A DNA stretch of 64,000 nt from Symbiodinium kawagutii (GCA_009767595.1 VSDK01001976.1:82904-146903); one strand, 5' to 3'; shown: positions 45,669 to 55,322, counted from the stretch's first letter. The notes: generated by a model not told the origin, from the sequence alone. A program made the numbers and translations.

Positions 45669-46719
45669 TGGTGGTTCATCAATGTGGCTATGGGTCAAGC
45701 AGTTCACCAACCAACTAATGGGGGATGATAACCAACAAAACTACATGAAAACAAGAGCCATGTGAATCGCACCGTTCATAAATATTGGTTTACGGAAGAT
45801 ATGGAAGGTAGAGGATTTGGATAGTAGAGGTCAATCATTCATTGTCAATTGCGATTCATATTGCGCATGGCTGTAGCACAAGGGACATCACTAGCACCTT
45901 GAGGTCGGCATGGTTTTTCAGATGTCGAGCTGCTGGTCACCGCCCCCTTGGTTGAATAGTTGTTGCACCAGCTCCAACTAGGCAGGATGGCCGAACTGTT
46001 CCCGGAAAGCGCTCAAGCTATTGACCTGGTGGTGCTACGGAGTGGCATCTCCCTTGACTAGGTAAGTGAATACCTGAACAAGGCAACTGAATACTAGGAA
46101 AACAAGCTGCTTTTGGTGGTGCCACTAGTTAGTCAAGTGGTCTACAAACCAACTTATTGATGATCAGCTGGATTTTCACGGTGATCAAGGGTGATCAAGC
46201 GTCATCCACCGTCATGAACGAGTAGCCACCAAGCACCAACTTGTAGCCAGGGGATCTCATTCTCTACATAGGACACGGCCATTTGCTCTAGACCAATTGG
46301 AAGAGACTGTTCCTGTCTAGCTGGTGATTCTCAGGGAGCTAAGGAGCCAGGGCTATCCCTAAATCCCTTTTAAGGGGGAGCTAAAGAGCTACAAGGAGTG
46401 GTGAAACCAGATGGTAGCTGTTGATGTTAAAAAACTTTGGACGTGTCCGGGCAAGTGCTGTGTTTAATCTCCACTCTTAGTGGTCAACTATGATTCACAG
46501 CCGTCAACAATGCTTAGTGATTCTCAATCATAGTCCAACATGAGACAACAGCTAACGAACAATCATGGGCAAGATCAAACAAGCAAGTCTGATAGTAAGA
46601 GCCAGCCATTGTGGTTTGTTGGTCATGGGATTTCAGCAAATTTCAGGAAAACACACAGGTTTCAGTAGCTAATTTACCATCATTCATGGTTTCCTGCTTG
46701 TTTTTTCCTCTTAAGCCAT
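45669..46719. other. Intron-like stretch
   Basis: Begins with the left half of an IE-B element (ggctatgggtcaagcagttc, 45682 onward). A patch at about 45975-46060 reads LGRMAELFPESAQAIDL then VVLRSGISL and may be an unassigned exon next to a ctag|gtaagt donor. Confidence 0.35.
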
Positions 46720-46830
46720 TGGGTGTTTCTCAAGTCATAGGGATATCCCAAAATCATGTAGTATTAACCATTTATAGGCAATCACTCAGGCATTTGTAGG
46801 GTCCCCTATGACTTGAGAAACACCCAAAAC
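46720..46830. mobile_element. IE-A introner-like element, long perfect TIR
   Basis: tgggtgtttctcaagtcatagg and cctatgacttgagaaacaccca are perfect inverted repeats of about 22 bp, so this looks like a young copy. Confidence 0.92.
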
Positions 46831-46950
46831 GTTGGAATCCGCGTGCGGAGATCGATGGTTTGGAGGGCCTGGTGACCACGAGTTGCCGCCAATTTCTTGA
46901 AGCTGATCATCCGATCGTCAGCACAAGATGTTCTCACTTTGATATGAGTG
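46831..46950. other. GC-rich patch, possible exon
   Basis: On + it reads AEIDGLEGLVTTSCRQFL then EADHPIVSTRCSH. On - it reads DRMISFKKLAATRGHQAL. Strand and frame unresolved. Confidence 0.25.
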
Positions 46951-47427
46951 TAGGGTTAAGGGAATAAGGAAATCACATACATACATGTATTTCTATATCT
47001 ACATAGATATAATATAAGAATATATATATATGTATTTATACATAGATACTCGGAATGTTGATATTCAGCACTGGCTTAAATCTGCGCATGAATAATCTCT
47101 TTTGAATCACCAATTACAAAATAATTGGCTAATTAGTAACGCATTTGCTACTGATGAACGGCCACTTGATCACTATGCTTTTGCGCAGTGCTGCACTGGT
47201 AGCGGTTCATGACATTGGTAGTGGCGGCTGCCAGCACAACCAGTGTCAGCAGAGCTTGGTAGGTTGGTTTTGAACGAGAAATGCATAGGAAAGGTCTCAA
47301 GTCTCAATATGTCTCAATCAGCACATGTCACATGTATAGTTATCGATATTCACTGGCGATCTTTGTGGATGTGACATTTTGTTAGGGTTGCATTTTGCGT
47401 CATGCGTCCCTGCATACCTGCATACAA

Positions 47428-47536
47428 TTGGGTGTTTCTCAAAATAGGGGTACCCCTAAACCACCCTTTATCAATCATTTATAGTGACAAACCAACGATT
47501 TTTTGGGGTCCTGTGTTTTGACAAACCGTCATATAG
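47428..47536. mobile_element. IE-A introner-like element
   Basis: tgggtgtttctcaaaatagggg is the left end; the right end gttttgacaaaccgtcatat is diverged. Confidence 0.8.
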
Positions 47537-48010
47537 TAGTTGTTTCACCATCATTGTTGCTTATTATCCCCTATGATTAACCATTATCAACCATATTAAA
47601 CCATCAACTGATCATCATGAACCACCATCAACCATCAATAATTCACCATTATTCACCATCAATGATTAATTAACCATTATTCACCATTATTAACCAGCAT
47701 GTTTCCACCAATTTCTTGAGAAAGCCCACCTGTTTTGCATAGACCCGTGACCGATACTTCCTGGGATCCGTTAGGCGCTCGCAACAAGAGGCTGGTGGAA
47801 GAAGATGCCTCAGCCGGCTCGGTAGCTGCAGCGTGTTGTCTTTTGCGGTGATCAGCCTGGATGGTGGTGTTTTAACCATGGTTAATAGTGGTTAATAATG
47901 GTTAATTATTGATGGTTAAGGGTGGTTCATGATGATCAGTTGATGGTTAAATATGGTTAATAATGGTTAATCATAGGGGATAATAAGCCACAATAAGGGT
48001 TGAACAACTA
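47535..48010. mobile_element. Large inverted-repeat element with a coding-like core
   Basis: The left arm (about 47535-47700) and right arm (about 47876-48010) are inverted copies at high identity for 100 bp or more. For example ctatgattaaccattatcaa is mirrored by ttaataatggttaatcatag, and atcaactgatcatcatgaac by its exact complement. The core of about 175 bp is GC-richer and open on both strands (minus: DPRKYRSRVYAKQVGFLKKL). It abuts an IE-A element on the left and an IE-C element on the right. Confidence 0.75.
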
Positions 48011-48110
48011 CTGGTTGGTGGTTTTGGACATTTTTTGTTTCCCTAAATTGTTAACAAATGGTTGGTTGACGAATATTTTTCATAGGGGTTGAAAGCACAA
48101 ACCAGCCAAT
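48008..48110. mobile_element. IE-C introner-like element
   Basis: ctggttggtggttttggac and gttgaaagcacaaaccag are its ends, with ggttggttgacgaatatttt inside. Confidence 0.85.
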
Positions 48111-49110
48111 CACTGGTTGATGACCAACAAGTTTGGTTATCACTTGTTAATACCAATCGCTTCTTAATAGCCAATCACTTTGTAATAACCAATCAAATCC
48201 TAATGACCAACAAGTGACTAGTAATAATTGGTATCACTTGGTTCATCCAATGATCACTTGTCGGTTAATTCCAATCACTTGGTCAAGAGATTTGAAAGGG
48301 TTAACCAACATGTTTGGTTGTAGTTGCTGCTTAATGTCCTATACTACTTGGCTGCAAATGATGTTTGATATTGTTTGATCGATTTTCAATAGAAGCCAAC
48401 AACAAAACAGTTGAATTCACGCCGGTATGAAGGCTCATTTGGTTAAGAACATCTAATTTATCAATCATTCATTTAATGTGATCTAGAAATGGTTTACTAT
48501 TCATGCATTAATCATTCATCTCATTCCACTAATGATTCATCTAATCATCCCTGGATTTTATGCACCATTACTGTCCTCAACGCTCTTCTTCTCCGCTTCA
48601 TCCGGTAGCTGAAGCACCTGACACCCCAGCCGCTGTCGGACTGTGCCGCTGAATTCCTAGCTAGTCCAAATGTGTGGTGGTTTCTGAAGCCAGGACTAGG
48701 GGGACCACCAAGCCGCTATGTTCGGTTTATTTATGGTTAATTCAATGGCTACTAGCAAGGGGATAGTAACCAACAATAGGGAATGAATATACCAACCACA
48801 AATATAAGCTGGCTAAGAACCAGCAATGTAAGCTGGCAAATACCGGGGGATAAGATGAGAACCAGCCATCGGGGATGGGGCAAGCCTCCCTAGACTGTGG
48901 CCCATATTATCCATCACATGAGCTACAAATCACGTATTGCCTGGTATGTTCACAGATTCGTTGTAACTTGCATCTAACTGGGCTGATGCATTGAAAATGG
49001 TTGAGATATTGCGTTGCATACCTTGGGAATCAGATTAAACTATAAAGATCTATAAAGTGGTTTACGTTCAACAGTGGATTCAGCTTGGTAGCTTCTTGTT
49101 TTCTTTGTAC
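48111..49110. other. Stretch without an assigned gene
   Basis: AT-rich low-complexity (CCAATCACTTG variants at 48100-48290). A diverged IE-A-like pair starts at 48673 (gtggtggtttctgaagccag). A patch at about 48590-48660 may be an exon fragment but has stops in its best frame. Confidence 0.35.
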
Positions 49111-49119
49111 TACCGGCAT

Positions 49120-49163
49120 GTTCAAAGGCTCAAGATCAACTTCGGGCCATTTTTTCCGATCTG
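49120..49163 (+). CDS. Unassigned exon, 5' of an exact introner-intron
   Basis: The frame reads MFKGSRSTSGHFFRSD, ending cgatct-g|gttggt. It joins in phase to 49293 across the IE-C element. Gene identity is unknown. The 5' limit is approximate. Confidence 0.45.
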
Positions 49164-49292
49164 GTTGGTGGTTTTAGAGATGCTCTTTCATCTAATATTT
49201 GGGATGGTTGGTTGATTGACTAGACTCTGGTTGGCGGTTTTTCACCTTACTCTATAGTATTAGAGATTTGAAGGGTTGAAACCACCAACCAG
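49161..49292 (+). mobile_element. IE-C introner acting as a complete GT-AG intron (49164-49292)
   Basis: Left TIR ctggttggtggttttaga and right TIR ttgaaaccaccaaccag. GATCT precedes the left end and GATTT overlaps the right end, a 5-bp near-duplication. The donor GT lies in the left TIR; the acceptor AG is formed by the last TIR base and the first base of the duplication. Removing 49164-49292 leaves one open frame. The interior holds a second left end (ctggttggcggtttttc at about 49225), so it is a nested pair. Confidence 0.8.
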
Positions 49293-49416
49293 ATTTGATT
49301 GAGATCCATTCATCGACGAAAGCCGTTCGCGAGCGAGTCATCACGATGGTCCCTCGGCCGAAGTGTCCTGGAGACGTTCCGAAGATAGGCCGTTCCTTCA
49401 AGGAGAAGTTGCAGCG
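49293..49416 (+). CDS. Unassigned exon, 3' of the introner-intron
   Basis: It continues in frame as LIEIHSSTKAVRERVIT, then MVPRPKCPGDVPKIGR and SFKEKLQR, ending at a cg|gtgaag donor or at the TGA that follows. Basic composition; no domain recognised. Confidence 0.5.
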
Positions 49417-49673
49417 GTGAAGCAACGAAGTTGGCCGCTGGGTAATGAACTAATGATGGTTTTATATGATGGTTTCGTGCTGGTGTATGTTGGTGACCGG
49501 TGATTCAATGAAGGTTCAAGCACGGATTACGGATGTTTCATTAATTACATTATTTGATCAATCACTCACTGGATAGATACCTGGGATGGTTACATTCGCA
49601 TTAAACCAGTAGTCAGAAGAACAACTCCGTTATCATGGTCAATAACGATTGTTTATTTCTTATGGTGAAGCTT

Positions 49674-49768
49674 AATGTTGGTTTCTGATTAGTGTAACCC
49701 CCCCTAAAGTAATGAAAATAGATGAAACCAACAGGTAGATACTAATCAGAAACCAACATTAAGCTTAT
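49674..49768. mobile_element. IE-E inverted-repeat element, near-perfect
   Basis: aagcttaatgttggtttctg and its exact inverse are at the two ends (about 26 bp paired if ...attagt is included). It is the inverted orientation of the copy at 8086. Confidence 0.92.
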
Positions 49769-49799
49769 TAGTAGCCATGTTAACTCAGTAGTCATAGCA

Positions 49800-49930
49800 T
49801 GGTTAATCTGGCCGGCCAACAACCTGGCCAGTCGTCACCACACCGGGCCACGATGATTCCATGGGTAGCGTCGTGGCACCACGGGGTTGACCTTCCCAAG
49901 TTGACCAGCGAAGGGAACAAGCCCAGTAAG
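49800..49930. other. GC-rich patch, possible exon
   Basis: A frame reads VTTPGHDDSMGSVVAPRG and others are open. No splice pair was confirmed. Confidence 0.25.
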
Positions 49931-49967
49931 GTGATGCAGCCACTGGTGGTCAGTAAGGTCATAAGTA

Positions 49968-50070
49968 TACCCTACCCTTCCAGTTGCCATTCTAACAGGG
50001 AACTAACCCCAAGGAGCACTGGTAGAAACCAGCTACCTACTATAGAGGTGACTGGAAGGGTAGGGACAAG
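49968..50070. mobile_element. IE-D inverted-repeat element
   Basis: taccctacccttccagttgcc and gtgactggaagggtaggga are its ends; the interior aactaaccccaaggagcactggtagaaacc matches the other copies. Confidence 0.88.
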
Positions 50071-50645
50071 TTCGGTCATAAGCAGGCACTAACCACCAAT
50101 ATTCAACTCTGGTAGTGCATGCTTACACGCATTTGGTGGTCAGTAAGGTTGTGCATGCTTACTCAGATCGCTAATAGTTGATGATTGTTGCTGGCGCTAT
50201 TTGTGTGATGTGCATCTCGACCTGGACCCCGACTGGACAGGTTTAAGTTAATGATTGTTGGGCAGAAGATCTTGGAACTAAATAGCCAGACGCTCCCTCA
50301 AAAATCCCGATTGTTTCGCTCAAAAACTCAAAGGAAGGGTATGGCTTCTACCATGATTAACAGATGGTTTGACTAATGGTTGTTAGTGAGTATGCTTCTA
50401 GCCATTGAACAACTGTTTTGAAAAACATGTGCTGTATAATGGTTGGAAACTGTGATAGTCGATTATATCCTTAGATTGGCTTCTAATGATTGTTTGAAAT
50501 ACCTGTAATTGTTTTTGGATTTATGCAACCCCAATGGCTATGATACTGTATGCCAGTATGCCACTTCAATGATTCATCCCATTGAACAATCATTATTGCG
50601 TAGTTCATAACAATCATGTCAGTCATCAATGATACTGCTGTTAAT
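50071..50645. other. Non-coding stretch
   Basis: AT-rich. tttggtggtcagtaaggt and ggtggtcagtaaggtc are a duplicated pair at about 49945 and 50131. No exon is supported. Confidence 0.35.
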
Positions 50646-50647
50646 CG

Positions 50648-50853
50648 TATATGGGTTGTTCTTATAAAATAGGGGTACCCGCAGATTACCCATTTTTCTC
50701 TATTGTTTATGGATAAGCCAGCCATCACTTTGGGGTTCCCTATGGTTTCTCAAAACAGAGGCACCCCAAAAATCATCCACTCTTAGTCATGTATAGTGAT
50801 AGACCAACCATTTTGAGGGGTCCCCGATTTTAAGCAACCCTCCTATGGCTTGA
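50648..50853. mobile_element. Nested IE-A elements
   Basis: Two left ends (gggttgttcttataaaatagg and tatggtttctcaaaacagagg) and right ends ggggtccccgattttaagcaacc and ctatggcttgag show one IE-A inside the right end of another. Confidence 0.75.
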
Positions 50854-50862
50854 GAAAGCTGT

Positions 50863-50993
50863 CCGATGAGCATTCTTGTCGGATCGCAGGACTCGGAGCT
50901 GGATGCTGAAGCTCTGCCAACGACACTGGACAAAGAATTGCTCAGAGGAGACATGGCCTGCGAAGACCCCAGCACAGAGGGGGCTCTTACGAT
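50863..50993 (+). CDS. Unassigned exon, acidic
   Basis: It reads MSILVGSQDSELDAEALPTT, then LDKELLRGDMACEDPSTEG and ALTMDG before a stop. It begins just after the nested IE-A. Acidic N-terminal-like sequence; it might be an upstream exon of the TIR-like gene, but this is not shown. Confidence 0.45.
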
Positions 50994-50999
50994 GGATGG

Positions 51000-52035
51000 C
51001 TAGGAATGGGATAATCATGTTGATTAGGAGTAATAGATTATGATTATGTTAGCTTAATAAACCATAATCCACAATTAGATTAATGTTGATTGGGCTAATT
51101 ATGCTGAATGGTTTTGATCATAATGGGATAATTGTTATTAACACCATTCCCAGATGGATGACAATGCATAGTGATCTCTGATAATGGTTGACTAGCTGGT
51201 TAATGATGATTTTTGAGCGGACAAATGGTTAAGATTTTATTCATACAGCTGGTATATAGCCGGTTAATGATAATGGTTGATGGGTTAACAATGGGGAAGT
51301 TGTGATGTTCAAGGATTGTTTGAAATCATCTCCTCAAGATGTTTCAGAATGGTTTGATAGTGCTGATGGTTTCTAATGTTTAAAGCCACCACAATTATGG
51401 GTAAGAGTGGTTTGACAATCGACTCGCTAACTCATGATAATGATGGTTGATGACAAGCAATGTATAGCAAATGTAAATGCATGGATAAAGGGGCCCCGTA
51501 CTCCTTTCGAGGTTGTTGTTGACCATTGTAATTTGTAATGGATTCTGTTGCTAGATCCCCCTGATTGATGGCTATAGACCAAATGCTTATACCATACTTT
51601 CCAGTATAGCCATCAATTATTGTTCAAGTATCATTGTTAAACCCTTATTGTTGTAGCTACCCCCAATTATTAACCATTATAACCCCTGTATTGCTTTCCA
51701 TTGACCAACTTCAACATCATTCAGATTCAGAAAGCAGCCTTTCACCAGTCATTCACCGAGATACTTGCTGCATAAAGGTATTGGCCATCCACTGCAAACA
51801 AATGCAATACATCCCAACCATGACCCAGCCATTCCCCTTTGGTAAACGAACCTTCAAAAGGTCAATCAACTACAAAGATTTCATAGCGAATTAATGAGTA
51901 TGTACCATTTTTATGAAGACGTTTTGTATCTTCTGTACCATTTGTGTGGAAAATCCAGTAGGGGAAACCCTGCGAAAGGTGCTATAAATGTTGGATTTTC
52001 CACTTCAAACGGTGAGTCTCCCAGATCTTTTGCCA
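51000..52035. other. Non-coding stretch
   Basis: AT-rich low-complexity. The frame at 51634-51894 has no family match or splice support. Confidence 0.35.
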
Positions 52036-52132
52036 CCGGCGCAGGAGTCTCGTTGAGTACCTGCCTTTCGGGTGGCGCCCAACACTGGCGCAACAATGGC
52101 GCAGGGAGGACACCGTGCGCACTGAATGTGGA
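52036..52132 (+). CDS. Unassigned exon candidate upstream of the TIR-like gene
   Basis: GC-rich; one frame reads SLVEYLPFGWRPTLAQQWR then REDTVRTE, another SLSTCLSGGAQHWRNNGAG. aatgtggag near its end (52126) recurs at about 52934 just before the first TIR-like exon, a possible junction repeat. The frame is not resolved. Confidence 0.35.
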
Positions 52133-52330
52133 GGGTTGAAGTGAAAAATGGCTGGTGGATGATGATCAATTGGCGGTTAGTGCTGGTTACATAATTGATG
52201 GTTAATTGATGGTTGCTCATGGTGGATGATGGTTGTTGATTTTTAATTGATTGTTGTTGATGGTCAATGGTGGCAGATGGTGGTTAATGAACACGATGAT
52301 TAATTATTAATTGATGATGGTTGATGATGA

Positions 52331-52384
52331 ACAACCAATATGAAACACATCATGAACTTGATGATGTTTCATATTTGGTTGTTT
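52331..52384. repeat. Strong hairpin
   Basis: acaaccaatatgaaacacat...c is mirrored by gatgtttcatatttggttgt with a loop of a few bases. The arms are about 24 bp with a one-base bulge. It is not one of the IE families and could be a tiny foldback element. Confidence 0.75.
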
Positions 52385-52589
52385 GTGGGTGCTAGTCATA
52401 GTCACCAACCGAATATCACCAACAAAAACCTTGTAGCTGTTCACGTCACAGAATATTCTGGTCATGGTCTTGAGATGTGAGCAGAAAGAGAGCGTTACTC
52501 ATCATGGTTGAGATCCTTTCGGTTGATGTGCCCATTGGCTCCCTGTCATTAATTGCTTCATTGTACCACCCATGTTCATTCATCATTCA

Positions 52590-52692
52590 ATATCACTGTC
52601 CCTACCCTTTGAGTTACCTCTATAGTAGGTAGCTGGTTTCTACCATTGCTGTTTGGGGTCACCTGTTAGAATGATAACTGGAAGGGTAGGGT
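52590..52692. mobile_element. IE-D inverted-repeat element, reverse orientation
   Basis: ccctaccctttgagttacctc and ataactggaagggtagggt are its ends. It is inverted relative to 49968. Confidence 0.88.
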
Positions 52693-52741
52693 GTGGTCAA
52701 CTGTTACTTGCTATCCTCCTATCGACATCCCCTTGATCACT

Positions 52742-52906
52742 ATATGGGTGTTTCTCAAAATAGGGATCCCTCAAATCATCCAATATCAACCATTTATTGT
52801 AATCAACCATCCATTTTTGGGGTTCCCTATTACCATTGTTTTCCCTACTATTGTTGGGTATTATCCCCATCAGTTGGTTGGTCAGTTTTGACCCATAGCC
52901 ATATCT
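52742..52906. mobile_element. Chimeric element: IE-A left half, IE-B right half
   Basis: It starts tatgggtgtttctcaaaatag (IE-A) through ttttggggttccctat. It then switches to taccattgttttccctac and ends gttttgacccatagccatat (IE-B). IE-A has probably inserted into an IE-B copy, or the two recombined. Confidence 0.75.
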
Positions 52907-52950
52907 TGAAGACTTTTGCTACTTTTTTGGGTAATGTGGAGCCTTGGAGG

Positions 52951-53036
52951 ATGGACAACTTGGAGAAGGATTACGACCTGAGCAAACCAGTGGACCAACT
53001 GGACCACTTCTTGAGTCACGACTGGAAGACGTCCAG
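52951..53036 (+). CDS. TIR-like membrane protein, exon 1
   Basis: From ATG 52951 it reads MDNLEKDYDLSKPVDQLD then HFLSHDWKTS(R). F-L-S-H-D-W resembles TIR box 1 (F-(I/L)-S-(H/Y)-x). The exon ends tcc-ag|gtgctg and joins in phase to 53256. An upstream exon may supply a longer N-terminus, as the frame is open before the ATG (NVEPWR). The function of this family in dinoflagellates is unknown to me; TIR domains act as signalling adaptors or NADases. Confidence 0.75.
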
Positions 53037-53255
53037 GTGCTGGAGCGGTTCCCCAAGTTGTCACACATTGTCACACACTGCTTCTCTTTGGAAGTGAAGT
53101 TTCTTCAATTCCGTTCAATTCTCCCCATCCTGCTGGTTTTTGCGACCACGGTATGTCATTTTTGCAGGTTTCCATTTCAGGAAAGAAAACTTGCCCCGTC
53201 CCAAGCTTTCCTAGTCGTTTTTTGGGGGGAGGGATGCTTTGTGAAGCTAGTCCAG
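53037..53255 (+). other. 219-bp intron with a 9-bp junction repeat
   Basis: GTCCAGGTG occurs at 53031-53039 and 53250-53258, spanning donor and acceptor exactly. Splicing restores one copy and the open frame. This is the signature expected of an insertion that duplicated its target. The intron ends do not match any of the IE families. Confidence 0.8.
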
Positions 53256-53740
53256 GTGGCAGAAGTACTTGACCATGCTCTTGATCTTCAACTTGCGCCC
53301 TGCCCTACTGCTGTCCACCCTGGTCAGCATTGTCGTGGCGATCATCGCATGTTTCACCGTGGGCAAGCATCAGTTGTGGACGGCGGTTTTCGGATACGCG
53401 ACCTTTGTCGGAACCCTGTTGCACTGGCAAGTTCTGAGGGAACTCCTTGCACGACCTAGCCGGGTATTTCTGGATAAGTTGTGCATCGCCCAACATGATC
53501 CGGACCTAAAGGAGAAGGGCATCTTGGGTTTAGCATCCTTCTTACTCCATTCTCGTTCCTTGACCATTTTTTGGTCACCCAGATACTTCACCCGTTTGTG
53601 GTGCACTTATGAGATCGCAACCTATTTCAAAGATGATCGACAGAAACGGCTCAACCTGATGCCAGTTGCGCTGTCTTCGCAGATTTTTCTGGCGGGAGCT
53701 GTTGCGCATGCTTTGACCTGGTCCTTTAAAATGTTGCTTG
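53256..53740 (+). CDS. TIR-like membrane protein, exon 2 (membrane helices and TIR box 2/3)
   Basis: After agtccag|g it reads WQKYLTMLLIFNLRPALL, then LLSTLVSIVVAIIACFTVG (helix) and WTAVFGYATFVGTLLHW (helix). Next come VFLDKLCIAQHDPDLKEKG, ILGLASFLLHSRSLTIFWS and PRYFTRLWCTYEIATYF. F-L-D-K-x-C-I-x-Q-x-D and S-P-x-Y-x-x-x-(L)-W-C-x-Y-E are TIR box 2- and box 3-like. Two or three membrane helices therefore interrupt the domain between box 1 and box 2. The donor is ctt-g|gtagac. Confidence 0.85.
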
Positions 53741-53814
53741 GTAGACAATGGGATAGTCGGATGGCTGATTGCTTGGTTGGCTCTTCGATTCATTGATTCG
53801 TTACATGGTTGCTT

Positions 53815-53880
53815 GGTTGCTTCGTAGGTTGACCGGTTGGCCGGTTAGCTGGTTGGCTGGTTGGCTGGTTGGTTGTGGCC
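53815..53880. repeat. (GGTTGGCTGGTTGGC)n short tract
   Basis: About 60 bp of ttggccggttagctggttgg-type repeats in the intron after exon 2. Confidence 0.75.
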
Positions 53881-54286
53881 AAGAAGTGAACAACTAATGA
53901 TGGCCCTTTCTTGCTTTGCAAGAGCGGAGAGGACTCATCGCCTGCGTTGTTTGTTTTGCCACGAAGTATTTTGGGCAGGCCCAAAAATATCCAATAATTA
54001 GTAAATACATGTAAATATCATCTTTGTTGGGATATGTTGGGATATTGTGTTGGATAATCATGGAAAATACCTCACTGATCTACATGAGTAGATAGTTTCA
54101 TCATTTATGCAACGATGGTAGTTTCTGAGATTGTCATGAACCCTGGTATATCTACCGTTGCTAGTTCCTGTTTGTTCCTGTATGCCAGTTATACCCTGAA
54201 ATTGTTCCACATCAGTGGCTTCTGCCAACCATTTCCCAGTCACTCACCACCATTCATGAGCAAGCCAATCCCAAAATATCAACCAG

Positions 54287-54849
54287 TGACGCAACCGGTC
54301 AGGTTGGTGTCTGCTGTATGGGACGTGCTGAGCCATTTGGACAGCATTTTGGTCGTTTCCAGCGTTCTGGTGCCGACCTTCAGTGTGCTCTCGTCTCTGC
54401 AGATCTACATTGGAATCGGATTGTCAAGGGATTTAGCTGAGTTGCCTGAGCAGATGAGTAGTTTCAGTCTCAAAGATGCCCAGTGCTTCTGTTGTAGTGT
54501 CGATCATGTACATCCAGAGACCGGAGAAGAGCTTCCCTGTGATCGAAAGGTAGTTTTCCAGACCATCAAGACGTGGTATGGCACGGCAGGTGGAGACAGT
54601 CATTTAGATGCCTTTGACGACATAGTCCGAAACCGTTTGAAAACTTTGGTCATGACAGGCCTGGGCAAAAGTGTGGTTCCTGTCTGCTACATTCTGCCCA
54701 TGGTGTTGAGTGCCACAGTGCCGTTCCTGCCTTTCTATCTGCCAGAGTGGGTCGAAGGTGAACCAGGCTATTCAACACAGGACGCAATTACCTTTCAGAT
54801 CCGCGAGCTGGTCCAGTTCTTCCAGATCACTGCAGCTGGGCTTGGATGG
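54287..54849 (+). CDS. TIR-like membrane protein, exon 3
   Basis: The largest clean coding block in the window. It reads TQPVRLVSAVWDVLSHLD, then SILVVSSVLVPTFSVLSSL (helix), then a cytoplasmic-type stretch with CFCCSVDHVHPETGEEL, CDRKVVFQTIKTWYG and DAFDDIVRNRLKTLV. Helices VVPVCYILPMVLSATVPF and FLPFYLPEWV follow, then IRELVQFFQITAAG. The Cys cluster C-F-C-C...H-x-H could bind metal (inference). The exon start is chosen for phase. The end at tgg|gttgag is phase 0, matching exon 4. Confidence 0.8.
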
Positions 54850-55067
54850 GTTGAGCTGGGCAAGTGCATATTTTCGGGAATAGCCAACAACAATTATATA
54901 CTTGGTTCTGTTTGTTTTCTCTTGAATTTCTTTGATTTGTTTCCACCTTACTAGGACTATCACTCTTTCTTTTTACTAGTTCTTGAATACCCAACAAACA
55001 CCTTGCATATGCTTGGGAAATGACCCCAACTTGACCAGAAGCTTGTTTGGGTCAAGCATCAGACCAG

Positions 55068-55322
55068 GTAATGGCTCTTTTGGTGACTTTGCTGGGCGCT
55101 CATGCGTCAGTGTGGGCACATGTTCATCGCAAGTCACGGTGCACCGCTTCCATCTTGCTGGGGCCGCTGATGGTTTCGGTGGTACTGGTCCTTGATTTGC
55201 CCCTGGAAGTGGCCTTTTTGATGACCGAGCAGTCCAGCCTGATTCCATTGATTCCATTCTCCGTGATGCTAGTGATTTGCCTTTGCCTGATGCGTCCGTG
55301 TTGCAGCCGAGAGCAACGATAA
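55068..55322 (+). CDS. TIR-like membrane protein, last exon
   Basis: After gaccag|gta it reads VMALLVTLLGAHASVWAH, then CTASILLGPLMVSVVLVLDL and IPLIPFSVMLVICLCLM, ending CCSREQR and TAA at 55320-55322. Two C-terminal membrane helices. The total assembled product is about 460 residues. Confidence 0.8.
   Translation, partial: VMALLVTLLGAHASVWAHVHRKSRCTASILLGPLMVSVVLVLDLPLEVAFLMTEQSSLIPLIPFSVMLVICLCLMRPCCSREQR

Noticed and set aside
52944-53459. 171-codon + frame over the TIR-like gene
   Set aside because: It runs through the intron at 53037-53255 out of frame with the conserved TIR boxes, so it is a shadow of exons 1 and 2.
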